Shown: positions 34,201 to 46,830, counted from the stretch's first letter. The stretch: DNA of 64,000 nt from Beroe forskalii (GCA_011033025.1 WFMF01000016.1:992001-1056000), one strand, 5' to 3'. Notes: a model not told the origin generated them from the sequence alone. A program made the numbers and translations.

Positions 34201-35471
34201 GGCGTGAAATCTGGGCGTGGCCACGGGCTGGGAATGGTTGATTTAGTGTCTAGGAACCCTAAATTAACTTTTAGGATCGAAATAAAATGATTTGGAGTGA
34301 TTTTTCGGCTGAAATCGCCATGTCCACACTTGTCCCTTTTTGCCACCAAATTGGCAGGAAAGATGGGACTTTGGGCGTGGCTCAAGGTTGGGCGTGGCTC
34401 CTATGAAGGCCTGGCAACTCTCAAACATGATATCTAACCATAGCAACTCATATCAAGCACATTTGAGGCCTTAAAACCCCATGTCGCCTCAGGCGACATT
34501 TGTCTATTTTGTCACACAGCTTGCGACATTTCGCGCATTTATGGGGCGTGAAATCTGGGCGTGGCCACGGGCTGGGGATGGTTGATTTAGTGTTTAGGAA
34601 CCCTAAATTAACTTTTAGGATCGAAATAAAATGATTTGGAGTGATTTTTCGGCTGAAATCGCCATGTCCACACTTGTCCCTTTTTTGCCACCAAATTGGC
34701 AGGAAAGATGGGACTTTTGGGCGTGGCTCAAGGTTAGGCGTGGCTCCTATGAAGGCCTGGCAACTCTCAAACATGATATCTAACCATAGCAACTCATATC
34801 AAGCACATTTGAGGCCTTAAAACCCCATGTCGCCTCAGGCGACATTTGTCACATTTGTCACACAGCTTGCGACATTTCGCGCATTTATGGGGCGTGAAAT
34901 CTGGGCGTGGCCACGGGCTGGGAATGGTTGATTTAGTGTTTAGGAACCCTAAATTAACTTTTAGGATCGAAATAAAATGATTTGGAGTGATTTTTCGGCT
35001 GAAATCGCCATGTCCACACTTGTCCCTTTTTGCCACCAAATTGGCAGGAAAGATGGGACTTTGGGCGTGGCTCAAGGTTAGGCGTGGCTCCTATGAAGGC
35101 CTGGCAACTCTCAAACATGATATCTAACCATAGCAACTCATATCAAGCACATTTGAGGCCTTAAAACCCCATGTCGCCTCAGGCGACATTTGTCCCATTT
35201 TGTCACACAGCTTGCGACATTTCGCGCATTTATGGGGCGTGAAATCTGGGCGTGGCCACGGGCTGGGAATGGTTGATTTAGTGTCTAGGAACCCTAAATT
35301 AACTTTAAGCATCGAAATTAAATGATTTGGAGTGATTTTTCGGCTGAAATCGCCATGTCCACACTTGTCCCTTTTTGCCACCAGATTGGCAGGAAAGATG
35401 GGACATTTGGGCGTGGCTCAAAGTTGGGCGTGGCTCTATGAAGGCCTGGCAACTCTCAAACATGATATCTT
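31281..35471 (+). repeat. 345-348-bp satellite array, ~12 units
   Basis: Units are marked by 'ttgaggccttaaaacccc' at 31343, 31691, 32036 and 32384 (spacing 348, 345, 348). Each contains the hairpin TGTCGCC-TCA-GGCGACA. On the minus strand each unit carries a ~60-115-codon open frame beginning 'MLWLDIMFESCQAFIGATPN'. It is interrupted by a stop in each unit and is probably non-coding. The array abuts the 171-bp satellite at 35471. Confidence 0.95.
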
Positions 35472-35890
35472 CAACAGTCATACCTCCGAATTCATTTGTC
35501 ATAATTTCATGTAACTTTCCAATCTATTCGAGAGTGATCCTAAGAAGGGAAAAACGTCAAAATCAAAGTCCACGTGCTAATTTTTTCGCTACAGTCAAAC
35601 ACAAGGATTTATTTTGATTTTACTGGGGTCGATTTGGTACAACGGTCATATCTCGAATTCATTCGTATAATTTCATGAAACTTTCCAATCTATTCGAGTA
35701 ATCTAAGAAGGAAAAACGTCAAAAATCGAAAGTCCACGAGCTAATTTTCGCTACAGTCAAAACACAATTTGATTTATTTCAGTTTACTATAATTTCATGA
35801 AACTTTTTGGTGGAAACAAAGTCATATCTCGAATTTTTCGCTACGTCATAATTTCATTTGAAACGTTTTTCCAATCTATTGGAAAGAGTC
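35472..35890 (+). repeat. Degenerate forward 171-bp satellite
   Basis: About 2.5 decayed forward monomers ('acctccgaattcatttgtca' onward), then a scrambled joint where orientation reverses. Confidence 0.8.
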
Positions 35891-38800
35891 ATGAAATCCT
35901 AGAAGAATTCGGAGATATGACCGTTGTACCAAATCGACCTTAGTAAAATCAAAATAAATCTTTGTGTTTGACTGTTAAAAAAATTAGCACGTGGACTTTC
36001 GATTTTTTTGACGTTTTTTTCTTAGGATCACTCTCGAATAGATTGGAAAGTTTCATGAAATTATGACGTAGGAATTCGGAGATATGACCGTTGTACCAAA
36101 TCGACTTTAGTGAAATCAAAATAAATCCTTGTGTTTGACTGTAGTGAAAAAATTAGCACGTGGACTTTCGATTTTTTGACGTTTTTCCCTTCTTAGGATC
36201 ACTCTCGAATAGATTGGAAAGTTTCATGAAATTATGACGTAGGAATTCGGAGATATGACCGTTGTACCAAATCGACCTTAGTGAAATCAAAATAAATCCT
36301 TGTGTTTGACTGTAGTGAAAAAATTAGCACGTGGACTTTCGCTTTTGTGACGTTGTTCCCTTCTTAGGATCACTCTCGAATAGATTGGAAAGTTTCATGA
36401 AATTATGACGTAGGAATTCGGAGATATGACCGTTGTACCAAATCGACCTTAGTAAAATCAAAATAAATCCTTGTGTTTGACTGTAGCGAAAAAATTAGCA
36501 CGTGGACTTTCGATTTTTTGACGTTTTTCCCTTCTTAGGATCACTCTCGAATAGATTGGAAAGTTTCATGAAATTATGACGTAGGAATTCGGAGATATGA
36601 CCGTTGTACCAAATCGACCTTAGTAAAATCAAAATAAATCCTTGTGTTTGACTGTAGCGAAAAAATTAGCACGTGGACTTTCGATTTTTGACGTTTTTCC
36701 CTTCTTAGGATCACTCTCGAATAGATTGGAAAGTTTCATGAAATTATGACGTAGGAATTCGGAGATATGACCGTTGTACCAAATCGACCTTAGTAAAATC
36801 AAAATAAATCCTTGTGTTTGACTGTAGCGAAAAATTAGCACGTGGACTTTCGATTTTTGACGTTTTTTCCTTCTTAGGATCACTCTCGAATAGATTGGAA
36901 AGTTTCATGAAATTATGACGTAGGAATTCGGAGATATGACCGTTGTACCAAATCGACCTTAGTAAAATCAAAATAAATCCTTGTGTTTGACTGTAGCGAA
37001 AAAATTAGCACGTGGACTTTCGATTTTTTGACGTTTTTCCCTTCTTAGGATCACTCTCGAATAGATTGGAAAGTTTCATGAAATTATGACGTAGGAATTC
37101 GGAGATATGACCGTTGTACCAAATCGACCTAGTGAAATCAAAATAAATCCTTGTGTTTGACTGTAGCGAAAAATTAGCACGTGGACTTTCGATTTTTGAC
37201 GTTTTTCCCTTCTTAGGATCACTCTCGAATAGATTGGAAAGTTTCATGAAATTATGACGTAGGAATTCGGAGATATGACCGTTGTACCAAATCGACCTTA
37301 GTAAAATCAAAATAAATCCTTGTGTTTGACTGTAGCGAAAAATTAGCACGTGGACTTTCGATTTTTTGACGTTTTTCCCTTCTTAGGATCACTCTCGAAT
37401 AGATTGGAAAGTTTCATGAAATTATGACGTAGGAATTCGGAGATATGACCGTTGTACCAAATCGACCTTAGTAAAATCAAAATAAATCCTTGTGTTTGAC
37501 TGTAGCGAAAAAATTAGCACGTGGACTTTCGATTTTTGACGTTTTCCCTTCTTAGGATCACTCTCGAATAGATTGGAAAGTTTCATGAAATTATGACGTA
37601 GGAATTCGGAGATATGACCGTTGTACCAAATCGACCTTAGTAAAATCAAAATAAATCCTTGTGTTTGACTGTAGCGAAAAAATTAGCACGTGGACTTTCG
37701 ATTTTTTGACGTTTTCCCTTCTTAGGATCACTCTCGAATAGATTGGAAAGTTTCATGAAATTATGACGTAGGAATTCGGAGATATGACCGTTGTACCAAA
37801 TCGACCTTAGTAAAATCAAAATAAATCCTTGTGTTTGACTGTAGCGAAAAAATTAGCACTTGGACTCTCGATTTTTTGACATTTTTCCTATCTTAGGATC
37901 ACTCTTGAATAGATTGGAAAGTTTCATGAAATTATGACGTAGGAATTCGGAGATATGACTGTTGTACCAAATCGACCTCAGTAAAATCAAAATAAATCCT
38001 TGTGTTTGACTGTAGCGAAAAAATTAGCACGTGGACTTTCGATTTTTTGACGTTTGTCCCTTCTTAGGATCATTTTCGAATAGATTGGAAAGTTTCATGA
38101 AATTATGACGTAGGAATTCGGAGATATGACCGTTGTACCAAATCGACCTTAGTAAAATCAAAATAAATCCTTGTGTTTGACTGTAGCGAAAAAATTAGCA
38201 CGTGGACTTTCGATTTTTTGACGTTTTTCCCTTCTTAGGATCACTCTCGAATAGATTGGAAAGTTTCATGAAATTATGACGTAGGAATTCGGAGATATGA
38301 CCGTTGTACCAAATCGACCTTAGTAAAATCAAAATAAATCCTTGTGTTTGACTGTAGCGAAAAAATTAGCACGTGGACTTTCGATTTTTTGACGTTTTTC
38401 CATTCTTAGGATCACTCTCGAATAGATTGGAAAGTTTCATGAAATTATGACGTAGGAATTCGGAGATATGACCGTTGTACCAAATCGACCTTAGTAAAAT
38501 CAAAATAAATCCTTGTGTTTGACTGTAGCGAAAAAATTAGCACGTGGACTTTCGATTTTTTGACGTTTTTCCCTTCTTAGGATCACTCTCGAATAGATTG
38601 GAAAGTTTCATGAAATTATGACGTAGGAATTCGGAGATATGACCGTTGTACCAAATCGACCTTAGTAAAATCAAAATAAATCCTTGTGTTTGACTGTAGC
38701 GAAAAAATTAGCACGTGGACTTTCGATTTTTTGACGTTTTTCCCTTCTTAGGATCACTCTCGAATAGATTGGAAAGTTTCATGAAATTATGACGTAGGAA

Positions 38801-39235
38801 TTCGGAGATATGACCGTTGTACCAAATCGACCTTAGTAAAATCAAAATAAATCCTTGTGTTTGACTGTAGCGAAAAATTAGCACGTGGACTTTCGATTTT
38901 TGACGTTTTCCCTTCTTAGGATCACTCTCGAATAGATTGGAAAGTTTCATGAAATTATGACGTAGGAATTCGAGATATGACCGTTGTACCAAATCGACCT
39001 TAGTAAAATCAAAATAAATCCTTGTGTTTGACTGTAGCGAAAAAATTAGCACGTGGACTTTCGATTTTGACGTTTTTCATGAAATTCTTAGGATGACCTC
39101 TCGAATAGATTGGAAAGTTTCATGAAATTATGACGAAGGAATCCGGAGATATGACCGTTGTACCAAATCGATCTTAGTAAAATCAATATTATAAATCCTT
39201 GTGTTTGACTGTAGCGAAAATATTAGCACGTGGAC
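35891..39235 (-). repeat. 171-bp satellite array, reverse
   Basis: About 19-20 monomers as the reverse complement of the 23.3-28.0 kb array ('gaattcggagatatgaccgt'). The two arrays form a very large inverted repeat around 28-35.9 kb. Confidence 0.95.
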
Positions 39236-39727
39236 TTGAGGCCAAAATGAATTATTTTCATAAACGTATATTCTGGGTCGAGAGTAACTTTAGCCATAAC
39301 TTAAGCTCCAAGTCTTGTATAAAGTTGATAAAATGAATTAATTCGACATGTATTTACATCGATCCAGTAAAGTAAAACAAAGAGTGGTGTGATGTGCGAA
39401 AAATAAGAGACTTTCGACACGCACAAGCGATATGAAGAAAACGGTGTTTTTTATTCCGTTTATAGCCGTTGTACCAAATCGATTTTTAGTAAAACAAAAA
39501 TAAACTATATTGTTATCAAATGAATACATGCTTGAATATATTTTAACTAAATTTAACTCAATTTAATTAAATTTTAATTAAATTTAACTAAAATAAAATT
39601 TAAAAATATCTTTATTTTATTCAGCGAAAAATTTCCACACGACTTATTTTTCGACGTTGGTATCTGACGGTGAATAGATCGGCATCGGATCATCGATCAT
39701 TATCGAGAAATCCCAACTAACACTCTG

Positions 39728-39850
39728 ATCCTGATTGGTAGAATCCAGTCACGTGATTGAAGAGGAGCGTTCTGATTGGCTGATACGAGTGTCACGTGAT
39801 GAGTGATTCCACTTCTTGATTGGCGGAGAATTACTTGGACACATTGTGCG
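39728..39850. promoter_or_regulatory. Cluster of inverted CCAAT boxes and CACGTG, copy A
   Basis: Three GATTGG words (two within TGATTGG) and two TCACGTGA words within about 115 bp. NF-Y binds CCAAT and bHLH-ZIP factors bind CACGTG; use as a promoter here is inference. Matching cluster at about 44780-44880. Confidence 0.3.
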
Positions 39851-39985
39851 AATCATGACACCAATCGGAATATGAATATGTGAGCATATAATTAAGAATA
39901 TATAGCATTATGATGATTGCGTGAGAATACAGCATACTGATGCTTTATGAAGAAGACCGTTAATTTAAAGTGGCGCTGCAGTGAT

Positions 39986-40042
39986 AGACAGATAAGATGA
40001 CGTCATTATCATGGATTAAGGTGGCAAATTGATGACATCGAA
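39986..40042 (+). repeat. Paired TGACGTCA module
   Basis: 'agatgacgtcattatca', then TTAAGGTGGCAAATTGATGACATC. One of about nine related modules in the window. Confidence 0.6.
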
Positions 40043-40351
40043 TCCTTAAATCTGATTATCTGACGCGCGAGCCCTTACTTTGTATCGCTTCAATTCTGAT
40101 GGATTATGGAAGAAAAATAAGAAAATAATTGGTTGCAAGAACAACATGCATTTAATATTTCGATTGGATCGTAAGAAGTGTCATTTGTTACAAAAATCAG
40201 TATTTCTTCTTGTGTAGCACATCTAACAGTGTATACATCCAATATTCCTACTGACAAATTGATAGCGCGTACAGAGTGTTAGATCTTTTAACACAATCCC
40301 ATCTCTTATCGCTTATGATGTCATGATTATCAAATATCCACGTACAAGAAT

Positions 40352-40412
40352 AGGCAGTTGAGAGTGACGTCATTATCAGGGTTTAAAGCTGTGAATTGAT
40401 GGCGTCACACAA
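40352..40412 (+). repeat. Paired TGACGTCA module
   Basis: 'cagttgagagtgacgtca', then 'ttatcagggtttaaag', then 'ttgatggcgtcac'. Confidence 0.6.
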
Positions 40413-40454
40413 TCTGATAAACTCGCACGGAGCACAGTAATATGTCAAATGTAA

Positions 40455-40580
40455 CCCCCTGATTGGGGTTGTGAGATTGCCGGATTATAAACGAAGGGTT
40501 GTGATTGGTTAGTCACTAAACGGAGAGCTGTGATTGGTCCTCACTAAATAAAGGCTTCTGATTGGATACTCACGTAATTG
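40455..40580. promoter_or_regulatory. Second CCAAT-box cluster, copy A
   Basis: Four TGATTGG words in about 110 bp (two in repeated 'gtgattggt' contexts followed by CTCACTAAA or AGTCACTAAA). Matching cluster at about 45490-45600. Confidence 0.3.
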
Positions 40581-41747
40581 TTTCTGATGTCAGGATGCGT
40601 GTACTCGACTCCTGAGATATGCTATGTGTCAATATGGAGCCGATCAGGTCCCCAGCCTTTGGCAATAAGATACCAGTCTAGCGGTAATCATAGCGGTGTT
40701 TGGTAATAATAAAGACACCTCTGAAGTTTTAAAATTTTCAGCCGTTTCTATGATACAGAGACCATGGCTGATAGGGTTCAAATTGATCGTTGGCTTAGAT
40801 CTTCGCTCTACGGACTGCGTGGAATCCCCTGACGGTCAATCGGGGAATTCAAAATATGGTGACCGTGGTAACAAATGCGATTTCTTAACTTTTGATCATT
40901 TCCTTTTGTTATTGCAGGAAAGGGTCTAGCATATGGACTTCGATTCAACTGATTCGCAAATTTTCATTTAGAATGATAACCCAACATTTCATGAAATTAT
41001 GACACCATTTAGAAATCCACTTTGCAATTAAATCGACATTTAGTCTACATCAAAACAGTACTTGTGTTTGACTGTAGCAAAAATTTATTATATGGCGACA
41101 TCGTGAATTTCAATAAAGTAGAAAACCCCCACTTTATAAAAGGGCATGAAAGAATAACGGTGTCTACAAAGTGAAATTTAATACTCAACCAGGAAATAAA
41201 GGGAACATATGTATAGGTCTAAAAAAAGCCGGGACTTGTTCAAATTTTTTAAACATGTATTGTTATACATCACAAATAGATTGGGAATAACCATTAGAAT
41301 GCTGGCGCAGTTCTCCCATGTACAAAAAGTCGTAGGGGCGCCGATATTTTGTCTATAAGTTCTGAATTATTCAAGTCTAACTGAAAAAGTTGTGAATTTG
41401 GTGAGACCTTAGAGGAACTTGCTGACCATGATATCATCTTTTGACGTTTTTTCCCTGATTATTTGCACAAAACAGTGCGTAACTTTTAATTGTGTGTTAA
41501 TTTCTGAAGGGTCTCTACGATAAGAGTAGTAACAATAAAGTTTATTCCATTCAAGCCCAAATCTTTGCGGACGTTAGCGAAAAAATAACAGGAAAACTTT
41601 CGATTTTTTCAATTTTCTTAAAGTACTCTCATTTTCTCTAAATTTGTGCGATGTGGAGACCAAAACCCTGATCAAATGTTAGTAAACTTGAAAATAAATC
41701 CTTGTGTTTGACAGTTGGTTAGACGCTTTGGTTTTTGAATCACTTAC

Positions 41748-41840
41748 CATCATCTAGATAGAAATGACAATTTCTCTTCCTGTTATGTTGTTAGACCCAC
41801 TCATGACATTCAGATCCTTCCAAGAAAACTCTGTGTTGTA
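41748..41840 (-). pseudogene. Broken copy of convertase Asp exon
   Basis: Aligns with the intact exon at 46734-46830, including a CAG acceptor and a GTAAGTG donor. It is 93 bp instead of 97: one base is lost in the codons for the active-site Asp region, and three more are lost nearer the middle. The frame is therefore shifted and the catalytic 'DDG' is not reached in frame. It belongs to segmental duplication copy A and is isolated from the other convertase exons by 1.9 kb of satellite. Confidence 0.75.
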
Positions 41841-41985
41841 CTGAAGGAGAGGGAAGTGAACCCCAGTGGAATAATATTAGGATTGTAGAGAAAGTTTCAT
41901 CAAAACTGAAGTAGTATTCAAAATCGAGCATTTAAAGTCTAAGTAAATACTAAATATTCCTTGCTCGGGATGTTTCGAAAAATTT

Positions 41986-43945
41986 TCAGTACGTTTTTCC
42001 CTTCGATCACTCTCGAATAGATTGAAAGTTTCATGAAATTATGACGAAGGAATTCGGAGATATGACCGTTGTACCAAATCGATCTTAGTAAAATCAAAAT
42101 AAATCCTTGTGTTTGACTGAAAAAAATCTAGCACGTGGACTTTCGATTTTTTGACGTTTTCCATTCTTAGGATCACTCTCGAATAGATTGGAAAGTTTCA
42201 TGAAATTATGACGTAGGAATTCGGAGATATGACCGTTGTACCAAATCAACCTTAGTAAAATCAAAATAAATCCTTTGTGTTTGACTGTAGCGAAAAATTA
42301 GCACGTGGACTTTCGATTTTTTGACGTTTTGTCATTCTTAGGATCACTCTCGAATAGATTGGAAAGTTTCATGAAATTATGACGTAGGAATTCGGAGATA
42401 TGACCGCTGTACCAAATCGACCTTAGTAAAATCAAAATAAATCCTTGTGTTTGACTGTAGCAAAAAAATTAGCACGTGGACTTTCGATTTTTTGAGGTTT
42501 TTCCCTTCTTAGAATCACTCTCGAATAGATTGGAAAGTTTCATGAAATTATGACGTAGGAATTCGGAGATATGACCGTTGTACCAAATCGACCTTAGTAA
42601 AATCAAAATAAATCCTTGCGTTTGACTGTAGCGAAAAAATCAGCACGTGGACTTTCGATTTTTTGACGTTTTTCCATTCTTAGGATCACTCTCGAATAGA
42701 TTGGAAAGTTTCATGAAATTATGACGTAGGAATTCGGAGATATGACCGTTGTACCAAATCGACCTTAGTAAAATCAAAATAAATCCTTGTGTTTGACTGT
42801 AGCGAAAAAATTAAGCACGTGGACTTTCGATTTTTTGACGTTTTCCCTTCTTAGGATCACTCTCGAATAGATTGGAAAGTTTCATGAAATTATGACATTA
42901 GAATTCGGAGATATGACCGCTGTACCAAATCGACCTTAGTAAAATCAAAATAAATCCTTGTGTTTGACTGTAGCAAAAAATTAGTTAACGTGGACTTTCG
43001 ATTTTGACGTTTTTCCTTCTTAGGATCACTCTCGAATAGATTGAAAGTTTCATGAAATTATGACGTAGGAATTCGAGATATGACCGTTGTATCAAATCGA
43101 CCTTAGTAAAATCAAAATAAATCCTTGCGTTTGACTGTAGCGAAAAAATTAGCACGTGGACTTTCGATTTTTTGACGTTTTTCCATTCTTAGGATCACTC
43201 TCAGAATAGATTGGAAAGTTTCATGAAATTATGACGTAGGAATTCGGAGATATGACCGTTGTACCAAATCGACCTTAGTGAAATCAAAATAAATCCTTGT
43301 GTTTGATCAGAAGTGAAAAAATTAGCACGTGGACTTTCGATTTTTTGACGTTTTTCCATTCTTAGATCCTCTCGAATAGATTTCTATTGGAAAGTTTCAT
43401 GAAATTATGACGTAGGAATTCGAGATATGACCGTTGTACCAAATCGACCTTAGTAAAATCAAAATAAACTTGCGTTTGACTTCGTAGCGAAAATTAAAGA
43501 CGTGGACTTTCGATTTTTGACGTTTTGTTCCTTCTTAGGATCACTCTCGAATAGATTGGAAAGTTTCATGAAATTATGACAGTAGAATTCGGAGATATGA
43601 CCGTTGTACCAAATCGACCTTAGTAAAATCAAAATAAATCCTTGTGTTTGACTGTAGCGAAAAAATAAGCACGTGGACTTTCGATTTTTGACGTTTTCCT
43701 TTTTCTTAGGATTCACTCTCGAATAGATTGGAAAGTTTCATGAAATTATGAGACGTAGAATTCGGAGATATGACCGTTGTACCAAATCGACCTTAGTAAA
43801 ATAAAAATAAATCCTTGTGTTTGACTGTATGAAAAAATTAGCACGTGGACTTTCGATTTTTGACGTTTTTCCTTCTTAGGATCACTCTCGAATAGATTGG
43901 AAAGTTTCATGGAATTATGACGTAGATTCGGAGATATGACCGTTG
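41986..43945 (-). repeat. 171-bp satellite, second reverse array
   Basis: About 11 monomers, more indel-rich than the 35.9-39.2 kb array. It ends at 43945, directly inside the intron 3' of the convertase HGT exon. Confidence 0.92.
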
Positions 43946-44057
43946 CCAAGATATTGCATTTGTTTTGGTTGGGTGCAAGATCCGACTCTCACAAATTGAT
44001 ACTTATTAACCAGGTACTTGAGCTGGGCGTGCATTGGTGACATTCGCGTTAATGTAC

Positions 44058-44173
44058 CTGCTATTTTGGCGTCAAAAGCCACACCCACACCACATACGTT
44101 GTTCTTACTAGCTGCCACTTGGCCTGCACACCGCGTTCCATGGCTGAAATGCAGTGCTTCGTGAGGGATTCCA
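44058..44173 (-). CDS. Proprotein convertase exon with catalytic His (HGTRCAG)
   Basis: Minus-strand frame: 'GIPHEALHFSHGTRCAGQVA' then 'ASKNNVCGVGVAFDAKIAG'. HGTRCAG followed by CGVGVA and KI.G is diagnostic of the furin/kexin (S8B) catalytic domain; the His is the charge-relay residue. The donor is G|GTACAT at 44057. Two acceptors give the same phase: CAG before 44173, or TTTCAG before 44143. The residues before HGT do not look like the usual acidic/Asn-rich convertase loop, so the shorter exon may be right. The family cleaves secretory precursors after dibasic sites. The exon expected between this one and 46734 (about 40 residues after DDG) was not found. Downstream the intron enters satellite DNA within about 115 bp. 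Confidence 0.75.
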
Positions 44174-45039
44174 CTGGAAATTTGATAGATAATATTATAT
44201 AGTCAAATGTATGTGAGAGACGTACCTAAATGATGCGAACATAATAGCATAAAGTTTTCAGTTCAACGGTTGTGTCACGGATAGTCTTTCAATATGATGA
44301 GCAAACTCGTGGATGAGGGCCAAAATGAATTATTTTCATAAACGTATATTCTGAGTCGAGAGTAACTTTAGCCATAACTTAAGCTCCAAGTCTTGTATAA
44401 AGTTGATAATTCTCGAATTAAGCGAGCATGTATTGGCATCGATCCAGAGTAAAAACAAAGAGTGGTGTGATGTGTCTAAAATAAGAGAAAACACAGCACA
44501 AGCGATATGAAGAAAACGGTGTTTTTATTCCGTTTTATAGCCGTATATTTTGCCAGAAACAGCCCTTACTATTTTGTTATCAAATGAATACATGCTTGAA
44601 TATATTTTAACTAAATTTAACTTAAAATTTTAATTAAATTTAAGTAAAAATAAAAGTTCAATATCTTTATTTTATTCAGCAATTTCCGCACGACTTACTC
44701 GACGTTGGTATCTGAAGGTGAAGTAATCGGCATCGGATCATCGTCATTATCGAGGAAATCCCAACTAACACTCTGATCCTGATTGGTAGAATCCAGTCAC
44801 GTGATTGAAGAGGAGCGTTCTGATTGGCTGATACGAGTGTCACGTGATGAGTGATTCCACCACTTCGATTGGCGGAGAATTATCACACACACATTGTGCG
44901 AATCAAGACACCAATCTCAATGTATGAATATGTGAGCATATAATTAAGAATATATAGCATTATGATGATTGCGTGAGAATACAGCATACTGATGCTTTAT
45001 GAAGAAGACCGTTAATTTAAAGTGGCGCTGCAGTGATAG

Positions 45040-45095
45040 ACAGATAAGATGACATCATTATCATGGATTAATGTGGCAATTTGATGACATCGAAT
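45040..45095 (+). repeat. Paired TGACGTCA module
   Basis: Copy B equivalent of 39986-40042, with TGACATCA in place of TGACGTCA. Confidence 0.55.
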
Positions 45096-45392
45096 CCTTA
45101 AATCTGACGCGCGAGCCCTTACTTTGTATCGCTTCAATTCTGATGGATTAACGAAGAAAAATAATTGGAAGCAAGAAGAAAATGCATTTAATATTTCGAT
45201 TGGATCGTAAGGAGTATCATTTTTTATAAAATCAGTGTTCTTCTTGTGTAACAAATCTACCAGTGTACACATCCAACATTCCTAGACAAATTGATAGCGC
45301 GTACGTAAAGTGTTAGAACTTTTAACACAATCTCATCTCTTATCGCTTCATGATGTCATGATTATCAAATATCCACGTCACGTACAAGAATA

Positions 45393-45452
45393 GGTAGCTG
45401 AGAGTGACGTCATTATCAGGGTTTAAAGTGGTGAATTGATGACCTCACACAA
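45393..45452 (+). repeat. Paired TGACGTCA module
   Basis: Copy B equivalent of 40352-40412; the first site is kept and the second has become TGACCTCA. Confidence 0.55.
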
Positions 45453-46733
45453 TAATATGTCACAGTAATATGTCAAATGTAACCCCCTGATTGGGGTTGT
45501 GAGATTGTCGGATTATAAACGAAGGGTTGTGATTGGTTAGTCACTAAATGAAGGGCTGTGATTGGTCCTCACTAAATAAAGGCTTGTGATTGGATACTCA
45601 CGTAATTGTTTCTGATGTCAGGATGCGTGTACTCGACTCCTGAGATATGCAATGTGTCAGTATGGAGCCGATCAGGTCCCCCAGCCTCTGGGAGTGAGAT
45701 ACCAGTCTAGCGGTAATCATAGCGGTAATATAGACACATCTGAAGTTTTCAAATTTTCAGCAGTTTCTATGATACAGAGACCATGGCTGATTGGGTTCAA
45801 ATTGATCGTTGGCTTAGATCTTCGCTCTACGGACTGCGTGGAATCCCCCTACGGTCAATCGGGTCATTCAAAATATGGTAAAAGGTGGGCCGTGGGTGCG
45901 ATTTCTTAACTTTTGATCATTTCCTTTTGTTATTGCAGGTAAGGGTCTAAGATATGTAAAATGTGATTCAACTGATTCGCAAATTTTCATTTAGAATGAT
46001 AACCCACACATTTCATCACAATCTACACCACATTTAGAAATCCACTTTGCAATTACATCACATTTTATCTCTACAAACTACAGTACCGATGTATGACAGT
46101 ATTAAATTTATTATGCGACATCGTGAATTTCAATAAAAGTTAAAACCCCCACTTTATAAAAGGGCGTGCAGAATAACGGTGTCTACAAAGTGAAATTTAA
46201 TACTTAAACCAGGAAATAAAGGGAACATATGTATAAGGTCTACTTAAACCGGGTCTTGTTCAAAGGTTTTAAACATGTATTGTTATATACATCAGGGCTT
46301 AACCATTAGAATGCTGGCGCAGTTCTCCCATGTAGAGAGTCGTAGGGGCGCCTATATTTTGTCTAAAAGTTCTGAATTATTCAAGTCTAACTGAAAAGTT
46401 GTGAATTTGGTGAGGAACTTGCTTGACCATGATATCATCTTTTATTTACAAGTGTTCCCGATTATTTGCACAAAACAGTGCGTGACTTTTAATTGTGTGT
46501 TAATTTCTGAAGGGTCTCTACGATAGTAGTAACAATAAAGTTTATTCCATTCAGCTCAAACTTTGCCGGACGTTAGACAAGAATAACGGAAAACGACTTT
46601 CACAATTTTTAAATTATCTCATTTTCTCTAAATCTGTGCGATGTGCACGACCAAAAACTCTGATTTTATGTTCACTTGAACTGAAAGCCCAGCATTTCGA
46701 CAGTTGGGTTGACGCTGGTTTTTGAACACTTAC

Positions 46734-46830
46734 CATCATCTAGGATAGCAACGACAATTTCTCTTCCTGTAATGTTGTTAGCCCAAACAGGCAGCACATT
46801 CAGATCCTTCCCAGAAAACTCTGTGTTGTA
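46734..46830 (-). CDS. Proprotein convertase exon with catalytic Asp (DDG)
   Basis: A 97-bp exon reading 'YNTEFSGKDLNVLPVWANNI' then 'TGREIVVAILDDG'. The pattern 'DlNV..vW..nITG..vvvaIlDDG' is the start of the S8B catalytic domain, with the first Asp of the terminal DD as the charge-relay residue. The acceptor is 'cttcag' (46831-46836 on the plus strand, inverse). The donor GTAAGTG follows the first base of the Gly codon (phase 1). It joins in phase 0 to the exon at 47150-47290. Next door in the 3' direction is duplicated non-coding DNA, not the expected next exon. Confidence 0.85.

Larger units (their letters stand above)
39240..41985. repeat. 2.7-kb segmental duplication, copy A
   Basis: Runs parallel to 44327-46980 from 'ggccaaaatgaattattttc' to about 'ttgctcgggatgttt', at roughly 90% identity with many small indels. 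Copy A lies between two reverse satellite arrays and includes a broken copy of a convertase exon. Confidence 0.9.

Noticed and set aside
31369-35136. Repeated 'MLWLDIMFESCQAFIGATPN' frames with a Cys-x2-Cys tail, tempting as a zinc-finger peptide family
   Set aside because: They follow the satellite unit exactly, are interrupted at variable points, and recur in both orientations in a THADA intron.
23331-39235. Identity with primate alpha satellite because of the 171-bp period
   Set aside because: The monomer shows none of the alpha-satellite wording I know (such as the CENP-B box); the shared length is probably coincidental.
44265-44318. Minus-strand 'LIHEFAHHIERLS', resembling a zinc-protease HExxHH
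   Set aside because: The open stretch is under 25 codons, has a stop right after, and has no flanking protease features or splice sites; it lies in the intron next to the duplication border.
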